From positions 1 through 38,246 of the IMG/VR virus record IMGVR_UViG_3300034030_000018: a DNA stretch of 38,246 nucleotides; one strand, given 5' to 3'. Shown here one piece after another: positions 26,845 to 35,159 of this stretch. The translations under genes were made by a program, and so were the position numbers. How positions within the stretch are numbered: position 1 is the first letter of the stretch; each line of letters opens with the position of its first letter. Below the pieces are notes generated by a model. The model worked only from the letters and a program-made list of their open reading frames with translations, did no database searches and had not been told where the DNA came from. This stretch comes from a virus.

Positions 26845-28810
26845 GGCCGTGCTCGCGGCCGTGCCCGACACCGGCGTCACCGTCTCGCAGTGGGCGGCGC
26901 GCCACAGGCATGTCTCCGAGCTGTCCTCGATGCCCGGCCGCTGGCGCAACGAGGTCACGCCCTACCTCGTCGAGCCGATGGACTGCATCGGGCTCCCGGG
27001 CGTCTACGAGATCGTCTTCGTGGCGTCCGTCCAGATAGGCAAGACCGAGCTTTGCAACAACGGGGTCGGCTACTACATGCACCACGACCCGACCGCCATC
27101 CTCTACGTCGCGGAGACGGACAAGAAGGCGGAAGCCTGGTCCAAGGAGAAGCTGGCGCCGATGATCCGCTCGACGCTGGCGCTCCGGTCTCTCGTCAGGG
27201 ACTCGCGCGCGCGCGACTCGGGCAACACCGTCGAGGGCAAGTCCTTCCCCGGCGGCTTCCTCGCCGTCGGCTACGCGACGAGCGCCGAGACGCTGTCCTC
27301 GCGCTCCTCGCGCGTCGTCTTCCTCGACGAGCGCGACGCCTACAAGCGGACGAAGGAGGGCGACCCGGCGGCGCTGGCCGAGAAGCGCACCGTCACCTTC
27401 AAGGAGCGGCGGAAGGTCGTCAAGGTGTCGAGCCCGCGCGACCGCCTGGAGCCCGAGCCCGGCGCGCCGCCGGACGCGCGGAAATACTCGCCTATCGAGT
27501 GGGAGTACGAGCAGTCGGACAAGCGCAAGTACTGGGTCCCATGCCCCCACTGCGGAGAGTTTCAGGTCCTGTACTGGCGGCGCGACGCCCGAGGCGAAGA
27601 GGACGAGCAGGGCGAATACTGCATCCGTTGGGACGGCGACGACGTGGAGAACGCTTACTACGTCTGCGTCAGCGGGTGCGTCATCGAGCACGACTCGAAG
27701 GCGGAGATGCTGGCCCGCGGCGAGTGGCGCGCGGAGAAGCCCTTCGCCGGTCGCGCCGGCTTCTGGATTTGGGAGGCGTATTCCCCCTTCGTCACCTGGG
27801 GCGAGGTTGTCGCCAATTTTTTGAGGGCGAAGAAAGACCCCGAGCAGTTGAAGGTCTTCGTCAACACGTCTCTGGCGAAGGGGTGGGAGGAGTTTCAGGG
27901 CGGCATCCAGGTTACAGACCTCGAAGAGCGGCGCGAGCCTTATAACGTCCTGCTGCCCGACGGCGTGCTCGTCATCACCGCCGCCGCGGACGTGCAGCAC
28001 AACCGCCTTGAGTACGAGATCATCGGCTGGGGTCTGGACTACGAGAGCTGGTCTCTCGACTACGGCGTCATCCCCGGCGACCCTTCACAAAGGGAAGTCT
28101 GGGAGGCGCTTAAGGTGGCGCTCACGCGGACCTTCGAATACGAGACCGCCTTCGAGGGCGTCGAGCAAGAGGACGACGAGAAGGGCGCGAGCGCCGTGAC
28201 CGGGCTGCGGGTGCTGGCCGCCTGCGTTGACTCGGGCGGCCACCATTCGGAGGACGTGTACCGCTTCTGCCGCGCCAACGCCGGGCGCAAGTGGCACGCC
28301 GTGAAGGGCGCGAACGTGCCCGGCAAGCCGCTCGTCTCGCAGCCCTCGATGCTGAAGAAGGCCGGCGGCCTCGTCCGCCTCTACACCGTCGGCACCGAGA
28401 CGGCCAAGGACACCTTCGCCAACCGCCTCAAGGTGACGGAGCCCGGGCCGGGATACTGCCACTTCCCGCAGGAGTTCGAGCGCGACGGCCGAGTCTATTA
28501 CGGCGCGGACTACTTCAAGCAGTTGCGCGCCGAGCACGCCGTCGTCAAGCGCACGAAGCGCGGGACGGCGCGGGTCTGGGAGAAGATAAAACCCCACTGG
28601 CGCAACGAGGCGCTCGACCTCAGGGTCTATAACATGGCGGCGCTCGCCATCCTTAACCTCGACCTCGAAAGGCTCGCCGCGCGCCGGCTCGAAGGGAAGC
28701 CCCTGCCGCAGCCGCCGGCCGAAGGCCAGAAGAGGAAGTCCATCATCCGCAGCGGGGGGCGCGGGTTCGTCCCGCCCTTCGCGCGCGGCCCGTTCGGGAG
28801 GCGGTTCTAA
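26822..28810 (+). CDS. Terminase large subunit (lambda GpA family)
   Basis: A 662-residue protein, typical GpA length. Walker A-like ASVQIGKTELCNN is at residues 68-80 and Walker B VVFLDERDAY at 165-174. Coupling region KVSSPRDR follows, with the GpA-family zinc-like CPHCGEFQVLYW at 241-252. The nuclease domain begins around residue 385 (LVITAAADVQHNRLEYEIIGWG, carrying the first catalytic Asp) and continues through LAACVDSGGHHSEDVYRFCR (second Asp). It powers DNA translocation and cuts concatemers. GpA-type terminases usually cut at cos, so a cos site is expected, though the circular contig hides it. Overlaps the small subunit gene. Confidence 0.93.
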   Translation: MKTRTISEAVLAAVPDTGVTVSQWAARHRHVSELSSMPGRWRNEVTPYLVEPMDCIGLPGVYEIVFVASVQIGKTELCNNGVGYYMHHDPTAILYVAETDKKAEAWSKEKLAPMIRSTLALRSLVRDSRARDSGNTVEGKSFPGGFLAVGYATSAETLSSRSSRVVFLDERDAYKRTKEGDPAALAEKRTVTFKERRKVVKVSSPRDRLEPEPGAPPDARKYSPIEWEYEQSDKRKYWVPCPHCGEFQVLYWRRDARGEEDEQGEYCIRWDGDDVENAYYVCVSGCVIEHDSKAEMLARGEWRAEKPFAGRAGFWIWEAYSPFVTWGEVVANFLRAKKDPEQLKVFVNTSLAKGWEEFQGGIQVTDLEERREPYNVLLPDGVLVITAAADVQHNRLEYEIIGWGLDYESWSLDYGVIPGDPSQREVWEALKVALTRTFEYETAFEGVEQEDDEKGASAVTGLRVLAACVDSGGHHSEDVYRFCRANAGRKWHAVKGANVPGKPLVSQPSMLKKAGGLVRLYTVGTETAKDTFANRLKVTEPGPGYCHFPQEFERDGRVYYGADYFKQLRAEHAVVKRTKRGTARVWEKIKPHWRNEALDLRVYNMAALAILNLDLERLAARRLEGKPLPQPPAEGQKRKSIIRSGGRGFVPPFARGPFGRRF

Positions 28811-29368
28811 ATGAACAACTACGAGCCGACTGAGATCACGCCCGGCGAGACCGCCCGGTGGTCAAAGGCGCTCGCCGACTACAGCCCGGCCGACGGGTGG
28901 GCGCTCGTCTACTACTTCCGCAACGCCTCGGGCACGGGCTTCGACGCGACGGCGACCGCGGACGGCGCCTCCTGGAAGGTGTCCGCGGACGTGCCGGCGA
29001 ACGTCTCGGCGGGGCGGATAGATTGGGAGGCGTGGGTCTCGAAGGGCGACGAAGAGCGGCGCGCGGACGGCGGCATGATGACCGTCAGGCCGAGCCTCAA
29101 GGCGCTGGCGGCGGACGCCGCCTTCGACGGCCGCACTCAGGCCGAGAAAGACCTCGACGCCGTGCGCGCCGCGCTCGTGCCCGCGACCTCGGCGGGCGTG
29201 CAGTCTTACGAAATCGGCGGAGTCGGCACGAACCGCCGCATAAGCTACTTCGAGAAGTCGGAACTGCTCGCCCTCGAGACGAGGCTCGCGCAGAGGGTGA
29301 ACGCCGAGAGGCGGGCCGCGGCGCGCAGGCAGGGCGCGCCCTACTTCAAGAACATTTACCAGAGGTGA
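28811..29368 (+). CDS. Head-tail joining protein, gpW-like C-terminus
   Basis: A 185-residue protein starting directly after the terminase stop. The first 100 residues are beta-rich with an Ig-like pattern (GWALVYYFRNASGTGFDATATADGASWKVSADVPANVSAGRIDWEAWV). The last 75 residues (QAEKDLDAVRAALVPATSAGVQSYEIGGVGTNRRISYFEKSELLALETRLAQRVNAERR) show the helix-hairpin-helix plan of lambda gpW, which seals the packaged head and lies between terminase and portal in lambda. The fusion of a beta domain to a W-like module is the interesting part. Call is by pattern only. Confidence 0.65.
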   Translation: MNNYEPTEITPGETARWSKALADYSPADGWALVYYFRNASGTGFDATATADGASWKVSADVPANVSAGRIDWEAWVSKGDEERRADGGMMTVRPSLKALAADAAFDGRTQAEKDLDAVRAALVPATSAGVQSYEIGGVGTNRRISYFEKSELLALETRLAQRVNAERRAAARRQGAPYFKNIYQR

Positions 29369-29371
29369 GCC

Positions 29372-30946
29372 ATGGGCCTGAACCCCTTAAAACTTGACCT
29401 CCCGCCGATGTCGGCCGTCGTGGCGGAGCGCCGGCGCACCGCCGCCGCGGCGCAGCTCGAGCGACGGGTCGCCGAGCATTCGCAGGAGATGGCGCGCGTC
29501 CGCCGGATGGCGCGCGCCTACGGGGCGGGCCGGCAGTACGCCGCGGCCTCCGTTGACCGCCTCTCGGCCGACTGGTCGGTGGCGCCCACGACCTACCAGG
29601 CCGAGATTTACCGCCACCTGCGGAGCCTGCGCGCGCGCAGCCGGGACATGGCGAGGAATAACCCGCACATGAAGCGCTTCCTCGGCATCGTGCGGCGGAA
29701 CGTCGTCGGCCCGGGCGGCATCCGCCTCCAGGTCCGCGCGAAGCGGGCCGGCGAGCTGGACGAACTGCTTAACAACGAGGTCGAGGAGAAGTTCGGGGAG
29801 TGGGCCTTGCCCGAGACCTGCTCGGCGTCGGGCAAATATTCGTGGGTGGACGCCCAGGGGATGGCGGTAAGCACGCTGGCGCGCGACGGCGAATTTCTCT
29901 GTCGCTTCATCGAGGCGGACAACCCCTTCGGCTTCGCCCTCAAGTTCTACGACGTCGGGTATCTGGACGAGACCTATAACGAAGTCCTGAAGAATGGAAA
30001 CCGCGTCGTGATGTCCGTCGAGGTGGACCGCTACGACCGCCCCGTCGCCTACTACTTCACCACGCCGCGCTACGAGGTCGCGCCCTACTCGGCCGAGAGC
30101 ATGGAGCGGGTGCGAGTGCCGGCCTCCGAGGTCGTCCACTGCTTCCTGCCCTTCGAGGACGACGGTCAAGTCAGGGGCGTCCCGTGGGCGCACGCCGCCA
30201 TGTGGAACCTGCGCAAGCTCGGGCAGTTCGAGGAGGCGGCGCTCATCAGCGCCCACATCTCGGCGTGCAGCATGGGCTTCGTCATCCCGCCGGCCAACGA
30301 CGAGAACGCGGGCGTCCCCGACGAGGAAGCGGAGCGGGCGCCGATTGAGGCCGAGTACGCGGCCGGCATCCTGCGGGAGCTGCCGCCGGGCTACGAGGTG
30401 AAGACCGTTGACGCGGCGCACCCCAACAACGATTTCGACCCGTTCACCTCCGCGGTGCTGCGCGGCGCGGCCGCCGGCCTCGACACGTCTTACTTCGCGC
30501 TGGCGAACGACCTGACGGCCGTGAACTACTCCTCGGCGCGCGTCGGGCTCCTCGACGACCGCGACAACTACCGCACGCTTCAAAACTTTCTCGTCAACCA
30601 CTTCTGCCGCCCCGTCTACCGCCGGTTCCTTCAGCGCGGCATCCTGACGGGCGCGCTCAACGTGCTCCCTTCGGACTTCGAACGCCTGAAGAGCCCGGAC
30701 TTTCAGCCGCGGGGCTGGCCGTGGGTGGACCCGCTCAAGGACATCGCGGCCGCCGTCGAGGCCATCAACAACGGGCTCGCCACGCGCTCGGGCTTCATCG
30801 CGGAGCAGGGCGGCGACTTCGAGGAGGTCGTGCGCAGGCTCAAGGAGGAGCAGGACTTCATCCAGGCGAACGGCGTGTTGACGAAGAGCAGCGACCTTCA
30901 GGCGCTCGCCTCCATCGCCGCCGCGACCGACGACGAGCGCGGGTGA
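29372..30946 (+). CDS. Portal protein (lambda gpB family)
   Basis: A 524-residue protein. Typical lambda-portal segments: ADWSVAPTTYQAEIYRHLRS, LRARSRDMARNNPHMKRFLGIVRRNVVGPGGIRLQ, then EFLCRFIEADNPFGFALKFYDVGYLDE, PASEVVHCFLPFEDDGQVRGVPWAHAAMWNLRKLGQFEEAALISAH, the GYEVKTVDAAHPNNDF-PFTSAVLRGAAAGLDTSYFALANDL block and the LVNHFCRPVYRRFLQRG clip-like region. The dodecameric portal nucleates capsid assembly and is the DNA gate. It lies between the W-like joiner and the protease-capsid gene as in lambda. Confidence 0.93.
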   Translation: MGLNPLKLDLPPMSAVVAERRRTAAAAQLERRVAEHSQEMARVRRMARAYGAGRQYAAASVDRLSADWSVAPTTYQAEIYRHLRSLRARSRDMARNNPHMKRFLGIVRRNVVGPGGIRLQVRAKRAGELDELLNNEVEEKFGEWALPETCSASGKYSWVDAQGMAVSTLARDGEFLCRFIEADNPFGFALKFYDVGYLDETYNEVLKNGNRVVMSVEVDRYDRPVAYYFTTPRYEVAPYSAESMERVRVPASEVVHCFLPFEDDGQVRGVPWAHAAMWNLRKLGQFEEAALISAHISACSMGFVIPPANDENAGVPDEEAERAPIEAEYAAGILRELPPGYEVKTVDAAHPNNDFDPFTSAVLRGAAAGLDTSYFALANDLTAVNYSSARVGLLDDRDNYRTLQNFLVNHFCRPVYRRFLQRGILTGALNVLPSDFERLKSPDFQPRGWPWVDPLKDIAAAVEAINNGLATRSGFIAEQGGDFEEVVRRLKEEQDFIQANGVLTKSSDLQALASIAAATDDERG

Positions 30947-31025
30947 AAACCGCGCACAAAATAATCCCTTCCACGCGTGCCATAGTGCCGCTCGGGGGCT
31001 CACCCCTGACGAAGCTATGGCACGC
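30944..31025 (+). promoter_or_regulatory. Conserved intercistronic element and start-codon hairpin
   Basis: The stop of the portal gene begins a stretch (30944-30972) nearly identical to 25192-25223. Then GCGTGCCATAG (30975-30985) pairs exactly with CTATGGCACGC (31015-31025), which contains the ATG of the next gene. No Shine-Dalgarno is visible, so translation of the fusion gene may depend on opening this hairpin. Confidence 0.6.
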
Positions 31026-32948
31026 ACCTCAGAGGACATCAAACGGCTCATCGGCCAGCCGCTCAGGCACTCTTTCCCGCTTGAGGGCGGCGAGAGCCGG
31101 GCGGTCTCCATCGCCGACACGCTCGACGAGGAGAGCCGCACCGTCCGGCTCGTGCTGACGACCGACCGGCCCATCTTTCACGGCTTCGCCTACATCAAGC
31201 TCGACCACTCGCCCGAGTGCATCAGGCTCGACCGCCTGAAGACCTCCGCGCCCTTCCTCGAAAACCACGACCCCGACCGCCGCCTCGGCCGCCTGCGCGA
31301 CCCCGAGACCGACGGGCAGGTCTTGCGCGTGCGCGCCCGCTTCTCGACCCGCCCTTACGCGAATGAGATTTACGAGGAGGTGAGGGAAGACCTCGCGGCG
31401 GGCGACTTCACGCCGACCAGCAGCGTCTTCGTCGTCCACAAGTTCGCGCCGAAGGCCGAAGGCGAGATTGAGGGCTACCCCGTTTACCGCGCCGTCCTGT
31501 GGGAGCCGATTGAGGGCTCCGTCGTCTCGGCGGCGGCGGACATCGCCGCCGGCATCGGGCGCTCGATGGCGGGCGAGGAAGAGGGGCGGGCGCACGACCC
31601 CGAGAGTTGCGACGTGGAAGGCTGCCCCGAGTGCGCGGCCGCCGCAGAGGCAGAGGGGAGGCAAGCCCCCGTACAACCGGCGACCGCCGCAGAGCGCGCC
31701 GCGAGCAGTACCCCGAAGGAGAACGTCATGGAAGAGAGAGCGGAGATTTTAGCGTTGGGCGAGATGCTCGGCCAGACGGAGCTGGCACGCCAGTTCATCG
31801 CCAACGAGAAGACGCTGGCGGAGTTCAAGGAGGCCGCGCGCGCGGCGCTGAACAAGAACCAGCCCGTCGTCCAGGCGGGGCAGAACCCCGTTGACCTCTC
31901 GCCCGAGGAGAAGCGGAAATATTCGATGGCGCGCGCCATCCTTTCCGCGCTCGACGGGGAACAGTCCTTCGAGCGCGAGGTCTCGGACGAGATCAGCAAG
32001 AGGATAGGCAAGAAGCCGCGGAACGACCGCGCCATCTTCGTGCCGACCGGCGTCGCGCTCGGCCCCGCCGCGCAGTTCCAGCGCACGCCGCTGACCACCG
32101 GCGGCGCTTCGACGGGCGCGGACATTCTCTTCACCGAGCCGGGCTCTTTCATAGACATGCTGCGCGCCCGCGCGAAGGTCTTCCAACTCGGCGCGACCCT
32201 GCTGCCTGGGCTCACGGGGGCCGTGGCGTTCCCGAAGCAGACCGGCGCGGGGACGCTCTACTGGCTCGGCGAGAACCCCGGCTCGGACGTCACCGAGTCC
32301 AACATCAGCCTCGACCAGGTGGTGCTCTCGCCCAACACGGCGATGGCGCAGCAGGGCTACTCGCGCCAGCTCCTCCGCCAGTCGGCCGGCGTCGTTGACC
32401 AGCTCGTCACCAACGACCTGCGCAGGACGGCCGCCCTCGGCCTCGACCGCGCCGTCGTCCACGGCGCGGGCGGCGACGAGCCGACCGGCATCTACATCGC
32501 GTCGGGCGTCAACGCCGTCCCCTTCGGCGGCGCCATCACCTACCCGAAGGTCGTCCAGATGGAGACCGAGGTGGCGATGGACGACGCCGACATCGGGGAG
32601 ATGGCCTACCTGACGACGCCGGGCGTGCGCGGGGCCGCCAAGACCACCCAGAAGTTCACCGGCACGAACGGCATGGCCGTCTGGGAAGGCAACGAGATGA
32701 ACGGCTACCGCGCCGAGGCTTCGACGCAGGTGCGCAGCAACATGGGCGGCGGCGCGAACGAGCACGGCATCGTCTTCGGCGTGTGGCCGCAGGTCATCGT
32801 CGGCGAGTGGGGCGCGATGGAGATTCTGACCGACCCCTACACCCTCGCCGGCCGCGGGCTCATCCGCCTGGTGCTCTTCCTGATGGCGGACGTGGCGCTC
32901 CGCTACCCCGAGGCGTTCAGCAAGGGCACGGGCCTGACCACGAGCTAA
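31017..32948 (+). CDS. HK97-type prohead protease fused to major capsid protein
   Basis: A 643-residue protein. Residues 1-185 are an HK97-family prohead protease (S78-like): IFHGFAYIKLDHSPECIRLD, catalytic-type His84 in SAPFLENHDPDRRLGRL, and Ser135/136 in FTPTSSVFVVHKF. A cysteine cluster (SCDVEGCPEC, 197-206) and linker follow. From Met238 comes a helical scaffold/delta region (MEERAEILALGEMLGQTELA to about residue 330), then the HK97-fold capsid: FTEPGSFIDMLRARAKVFQLGATLLPG, YWLGENPGSDVTES, VDQLVTNDLRRTAALGLDRAVVHG, and the C-terminal RGLIRLVLFLMADVALRYPEAF. Met238 (31728) has a perfect AAGGAG 6 bases upstream, so a separate 406-residue capsid chain is probably made as well. Confidence 0.9.
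   Translation: MARTSEDIKRLIGQPLRHSFPLEGGESRAVSIADTLDEESRTVRLVLTTDRPIFHGFAYIKLDHSPECIRLDRLKTSAPFLENHDPDRRLGRLRDPETDGQVLRVRARFSTRPYANEIYEEVREDLAAGDFTPTSSVFVVHKFAPKAEGEIEGYPVYRAVLWEPIEGSVVSAAADIAAGIGRSMAGEEEGRAHDPESCDVEGCPECAAAAEAEGRQAPVQPATAAERAASSTPKENVMEERAEILALGEMLGQTELARQFIANEKTLAEFKEAARAALNKNQPVVQAGQNPVDLSPEEKRKYSMARAILSALDGEQSFEREVSDEISKRIGKKPRNDRAIFVPTGVALGPAAQFQRTPLTTGGASTGADILFTEPGSFIDMLRARAKVFQLGATLLPGLTGAVAFPKQTGAGTLYWLGENPGSDVTESNISLDQVVLSPNTAMAQQGYSRQLLRQSAGVVDQLVTNDLRRTAALGLDRAVVHGAGGDEPTGIYIASGVNAVPFGGAITYPKVVQMETEVAMDDADIGEMAYLTTPGVRGAAKTTQKFTGTNGMAVWEGNEMNGYRAEASTQVRSNMGGGANEHGIVFGVWPQVIVGEWGAMEILTDPYTLAGRGLIRLVLFLMADVALRYPEAFSKGTGLTTS
31728..32948 (+). CDS. Major capsid protein from an internal start (nested in the fusion gene)
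   Basis: The in-frame ATG 31728 is preceded by AAGGAG at 31716-31721. It would give 406 residues: scaffold-like delta domain plus HK97-fold capsid without protease. Many more capsid than protease subunits are needed, so an internal start with a much better ribosome site than the upstream ATG makes sense. It parallels lambda C/Nu3, where the nested product is the scaffold. Confidence 0.7.
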   Translation: MEERAEILALGEMLGQTELARQFIANEKTLAEFKEAARAALNKNQPVVQAGQNPVDLSPEEKRKYSMARAILSALDGEQSFEREVSDEISKRIGKKPRNDRAIFVPTGVALGPAAQFQRTPLTTGGASTGADILFTEPGSFIDMLRARAKVFQLGATLLPGLTGAVAFPKQTGAGTLYWLGENPGSDVTESNISLDQVVLSPNTAMAQQGYSRQLLRQSAGVVDQLVTNDLRRTAALGLDRAVVHGAGGDEPTGIYIASGVNAVPFGGAITYPKVVQMETEVAMDDADIGEMAYLTTPGVRGAAKTTQKFTGTNGMAVWEGNEMNGYRAEASTQVRSNMGGGANEHGIVFGVWPQVIVGEWGAMEILTDPYTLAGRGLIRLVLFLMADVALRYPEAFSKGTGLTTS

Positions 32949-33028
32949 GACCTCGCCGCATGGGGTTTCTGGAAACGAGGGTTGACGAGATACGCCGCGC
33001 CGCGGGCGCGGAACGAGGAGAGACCGAG

Positions 33029-33286
33029 ATGCCACTCGAAACGAAAGACAAGAACGACCCGAAGCGGAGGCTGGTCAAGGTCAGGTTCCTGCGCAACACC
33101 TGCGACGACGGCGTGGACTACGGCCCCGACTACCCGAAGAAGGTGGCGACCGTCCCCTTCAACCGCGCGCAGGCTTACATCTCGTCGGGGCGCGCCGAGG
33201 CGGCCGGCGACGACGACGAGCTGAAGGAGGTCGAGGAGGCCGCGCGCGCCGCCGGCAACCTCCCCGACGACAGGAAAAGGAAGTAG
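33029..33286 (+). CDS. Small head-region protein, 85 aa
   Basis: ATG 33029 is chosen because GAGGAG lies about 10 bases upstream; an ATG at 32960 in the same frame has none. It reads MPLETKDKNDPKRRLVKVRFLRNTCDDGVDYGPDYPKKVATVPFNRAQAYISSGRAEAAG, then acidic DDDELKEVEEAARAAGNLPDD. The central pattern (VKVRFLR...DYGPDYPKKVATVPFNRAQAYISSGRAE) is common in small phage head-completion or capsid-decoration neighbours, with no firm function. It lies where lambda FI is found, between capsid and FII-like genes. Confidence 0.65.
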   Translation: MPLETKDKNDPKRRLVKVRFLRNTCDDGVDYGPDYPKKVATVPFNRAQAYISSGRAEAAGDDDELKEVEEAARAAGNLPDDRKRK

Positions 33287-33589
33287 ATGCTCGGCGAAGA
33301 CCTGAAACCGTTCTTCAACCTCGACGAGCACGCCGTCGGGGCGACCATCAGGACGCCGGCCGGCGTCTTCGTCAGGACGGCCAAGGTCATCCTCTCGCTG
33401 CCGGTCGGCGAGGTGCAGGTCGGGGCGGGCGAGGTCACGCACCTCCAGCCGAGTATCCAATGCCCGACCGCGGAGCTTGAGGGCGTCGTCAAGAATTATC
33501 TCGTGGAGGTCGGCGGCGACACCTACCGCGTCGTCAGGCGCGAGAATGACGGCACGGGGCTCTCGACGGCGTGGATGAGGAAACAGTGA
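33287..33589 (+). CDS. Head-tail attachment protein, gpFII-like
   Basis: A 100-residue beta-rich protein: FNLDEHAVGATIRTPAGVFVRTAKVILSLP, VTHLQPSIQCPTAELEGVVKN, YLVEVGGDTYRVVRRENDGTGLSTAWM. The pattern of a small barrel ending in GDTYRVVRREPDGTGLT-type sequence is that of the lambda FII/XkdH-type joining proteins. It fills the head-tail joint after packaging. Start follows the previous stop with no gap. Confidence 0.75.
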   Translation: MLGEDLKPFFNLDEHAVGATIRTPAGVFVRTAKVILSLPVGEVQVGAGEVTHLQPSIQCPTAELEGVVKNYLVEVGGDTYRVVRRENDGTGLSTAWMRKQ

Positions 33590-34045
33590 ATGGGGAAGCG
33601 CCAGCGGATAGTCGATGCGGTCAAGGCGCGGTTCGCGCTCATCAGCGTGGCGAACGGCTACCAGACCGACATCGGCCTGAAGCAGACGGAATGGAACCCC
33701 GGCCCGAAGGGCGCGGACCCGGAGGCGGACGAGCTGCCCGGCCACGACGTCCGCGACGAGGTGGAGACCACGAACGTCGAGAACAAGAACTCGGGGACGT
33801 TCGACCGGGAACTCGAAATCGTCGTCATCGCCGAGGTCAGGGAAGCGGACGCCACCGCGACCGTCGCGCGCAGGGCGCTCGAAGACATGATTAAGGCCGT
33901 GGGGGTTGACCAGACGTGGGGCGGCCTGGCGCGGCGCACGCTGCCCGTCGAGGACGACATCAACGTGGACGAGCTGGGGCAGCAGGTGGGAGCCGCCCGA
34001 CTCAGGTTCAAGGTCGAGTACAGCCGCCGCCCGTGGGAGGCGTGA
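33590..34045 (+). CDS. Tail terminator/completion protein (gpU-like position)
   Basis: A 151-residue protein: VDAVKARFALISVANGYQTDIGLKQTEWNPGPKG, then ELEIVVIAEVREADATATVARRALEDMIKAVG and LARRTLPVEDDINVDELGQQVGAARLRFKVEYSRRPWEA. The plan (N-terminal helix, NGYxTDIG motif, central strands, C-terminal VGAARLRFxVEY strand) matches tail-terminator/U-like families. It caps the tail tube. Position directly before the tail tube gene supports this. Confidence 0.78.
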   Translation: MGKRQRIVDAVKARFALISVANGYQTDIGLKQTEWNPGPKGADPEADELPGHDVRDEVETTNVENKNSGTFDRELEIVVIAEVREADATATVARRALEDMIKAVGVDQTWGGLARRTLPVEDDINVDELGQQVGAARLRFKVEYSRRPWEA

Positions 34046-34062
34046 ACAGGTGAGGTGACGAG

Positions 34063-34860
34063 ATGATTTTGGACAACCTGAATCCTAACTATTTCTCGGG
34101 GCAGGGGCAGATGCTTGTCGCCAAGCGCAGCTCCGCGGGCATCCCCGGCGCCTACTGGCTCGTGGGCAACGCGCCGAGAATCGAGGTCAAGCCCACGATG
34201 GAGCGGCGCGAGCATAAGGAGTCTCAGTCAGGCTCGCGCCTCATAGACAAGGTGCAGACCACGACGAAGGGCGGCACGCTCGACGTCACGCTCGAAGACA
34301 TTCGCAAGGATAACGTCGCCCTCCTGCTCTCGGGCAAGAAGGTTTCGCTGGCCTCCGGCAGCTTCACGTCGGGCAGCCCCGACACCTTCCCCTCGGGGCT
34401 CGTCGTCGGAAGCTACGTCAAGCTCTCCCGCCCGAACGCCTCCTCCGTCGTCGTCAAAGACTCGGCCGGACCGCCGGCCACGCTCACGCCCGGCACGCAC
34501 TACGTCGTGCGCGACGCCAAGCACGGCTTCATCGAGATTCTGAGCCTCGGCGCGTTCGTGCAGCCCTTCAAGGCCGAGTACAGCTACGCGCAGACCGACA
34601 TCGTGACGCAGTTCGAGGCGAATGACGATGATGAGTATTGGGTGTACCTGGCCCTCACGAATACCGAAGGCGCTCCTGACCAGGCCATCGGATACGAGAT
34701 TTACCGCACGGTCTTCAACGCCGCCGAACTCATCGCCCTCATCAACGAAGAGCAGGGGAGCTTCGACATCTCGGCGCGCATCCTGCGCGACAACACGCGC
34801 GCGGCGGACGCCAATTTCGGCGGCTTCGGGCGCTGGATTTACGTGGACGCCAACGCCTAA
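34063..34860 (+). CDS. Major tail tube protein
   Basis: A 265-residue protein starting at ATG 34063 (GAGGTGACGAG upstream). Beta-rich, beginning DNLNPNYFSGQGQMLVAKRSSAG and ending GRWIYVDANA. An inner section (GLVVGSYVKLSRPNASSVVVKDSAGPPATLTPGTHYVVRDAKHGFIEIL) looks like an inserted Ig-like or carbohydrate-facing hairpin domain of the type decorating siphovirus tubes. No coiled coil or transmembrane part. Placement between the terminator and the frameshifted chaperone is the standard siphovirus order, and this is what carries the call. Confidence 0.82.
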   Translation: MILDNLNPNYFSGQGQMLVAKRSSAGIPGAYWLVGNAPRIEVKPTMERREHKESQSGSRLIDKVQTTTKGGTLDVTLEDIRKDNVALLLSGKKVSLASGSFTSGSPDTFPSGLVVGSYVKLSRPNASSVVVKDSAGPPATLTPGTHYVVRDAKHGFIEILSLGAFVQPFKAEYSYAQTDIVTQFEANDDDEYWVYLALTNTEGAPDQAIGYEIYRTVFNAAELIALINEEQGSFDISARILRDNTRAADANFGGFGRWIYVDANA

Positions 34861-34871
34861 CGAGGTGACTC

Positions 34872-35159
34872 ATGACGAAGAAAGCGACTAAGAGGGCGGC
34901 GGGCGCCGCCGCCACAGAAGAGGCCGAAGAGCCGGCCGCCCGCGTCGTCAAGTACGTGGTCAACCGCCCGTACAGCGCGGGCGAGGCTCCCGACATCGTT
35001 GACGCCGAGGTCACGCACGAATACGAGGACGAGGACGGCCTGCTGCGCCTCCGCCTCGTTGACCCGCCGCGCGGCGTCGAGGACGACGTGAAGCGCGTCC
35101 GCCGCTCGGACGCGCGCGAGGTCGGGACGTGGTTCGAGAGCGAGGAGGGGGCGGAGTAA
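34872..35159 (+). CDS. Hypothetical acidic protein between tail tube and chaperone genes
   Basis: A 95-residue protein from ATG 34872 with GAGGTGA upstream. It begins with a basic, Ala-rich tail (TKKATKRAAGAAATEEAEEPAAR), followed by RVVKYVVNRPYSAGEAPDIVDAEVTHEYEDEDGLLRLRLVDPPRGVEDDVKRVRRSD, a small beta-type fold, and ends EVGTWFESEEGAE. Similar small proteins occur in this slot of many siphoviruses, function unknown. Its TAA overlaps the next ATG (TAATG). Confidence 0.65.
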   Translation: MTKKATKRAAGAAATEEAEEPAARVVKYVVNRPYSAGEAPDIVDAEVTHEYEDEDGLLRLRLVDPPRGVEDDVKRVRRSDAREVGTWFESEEGAE

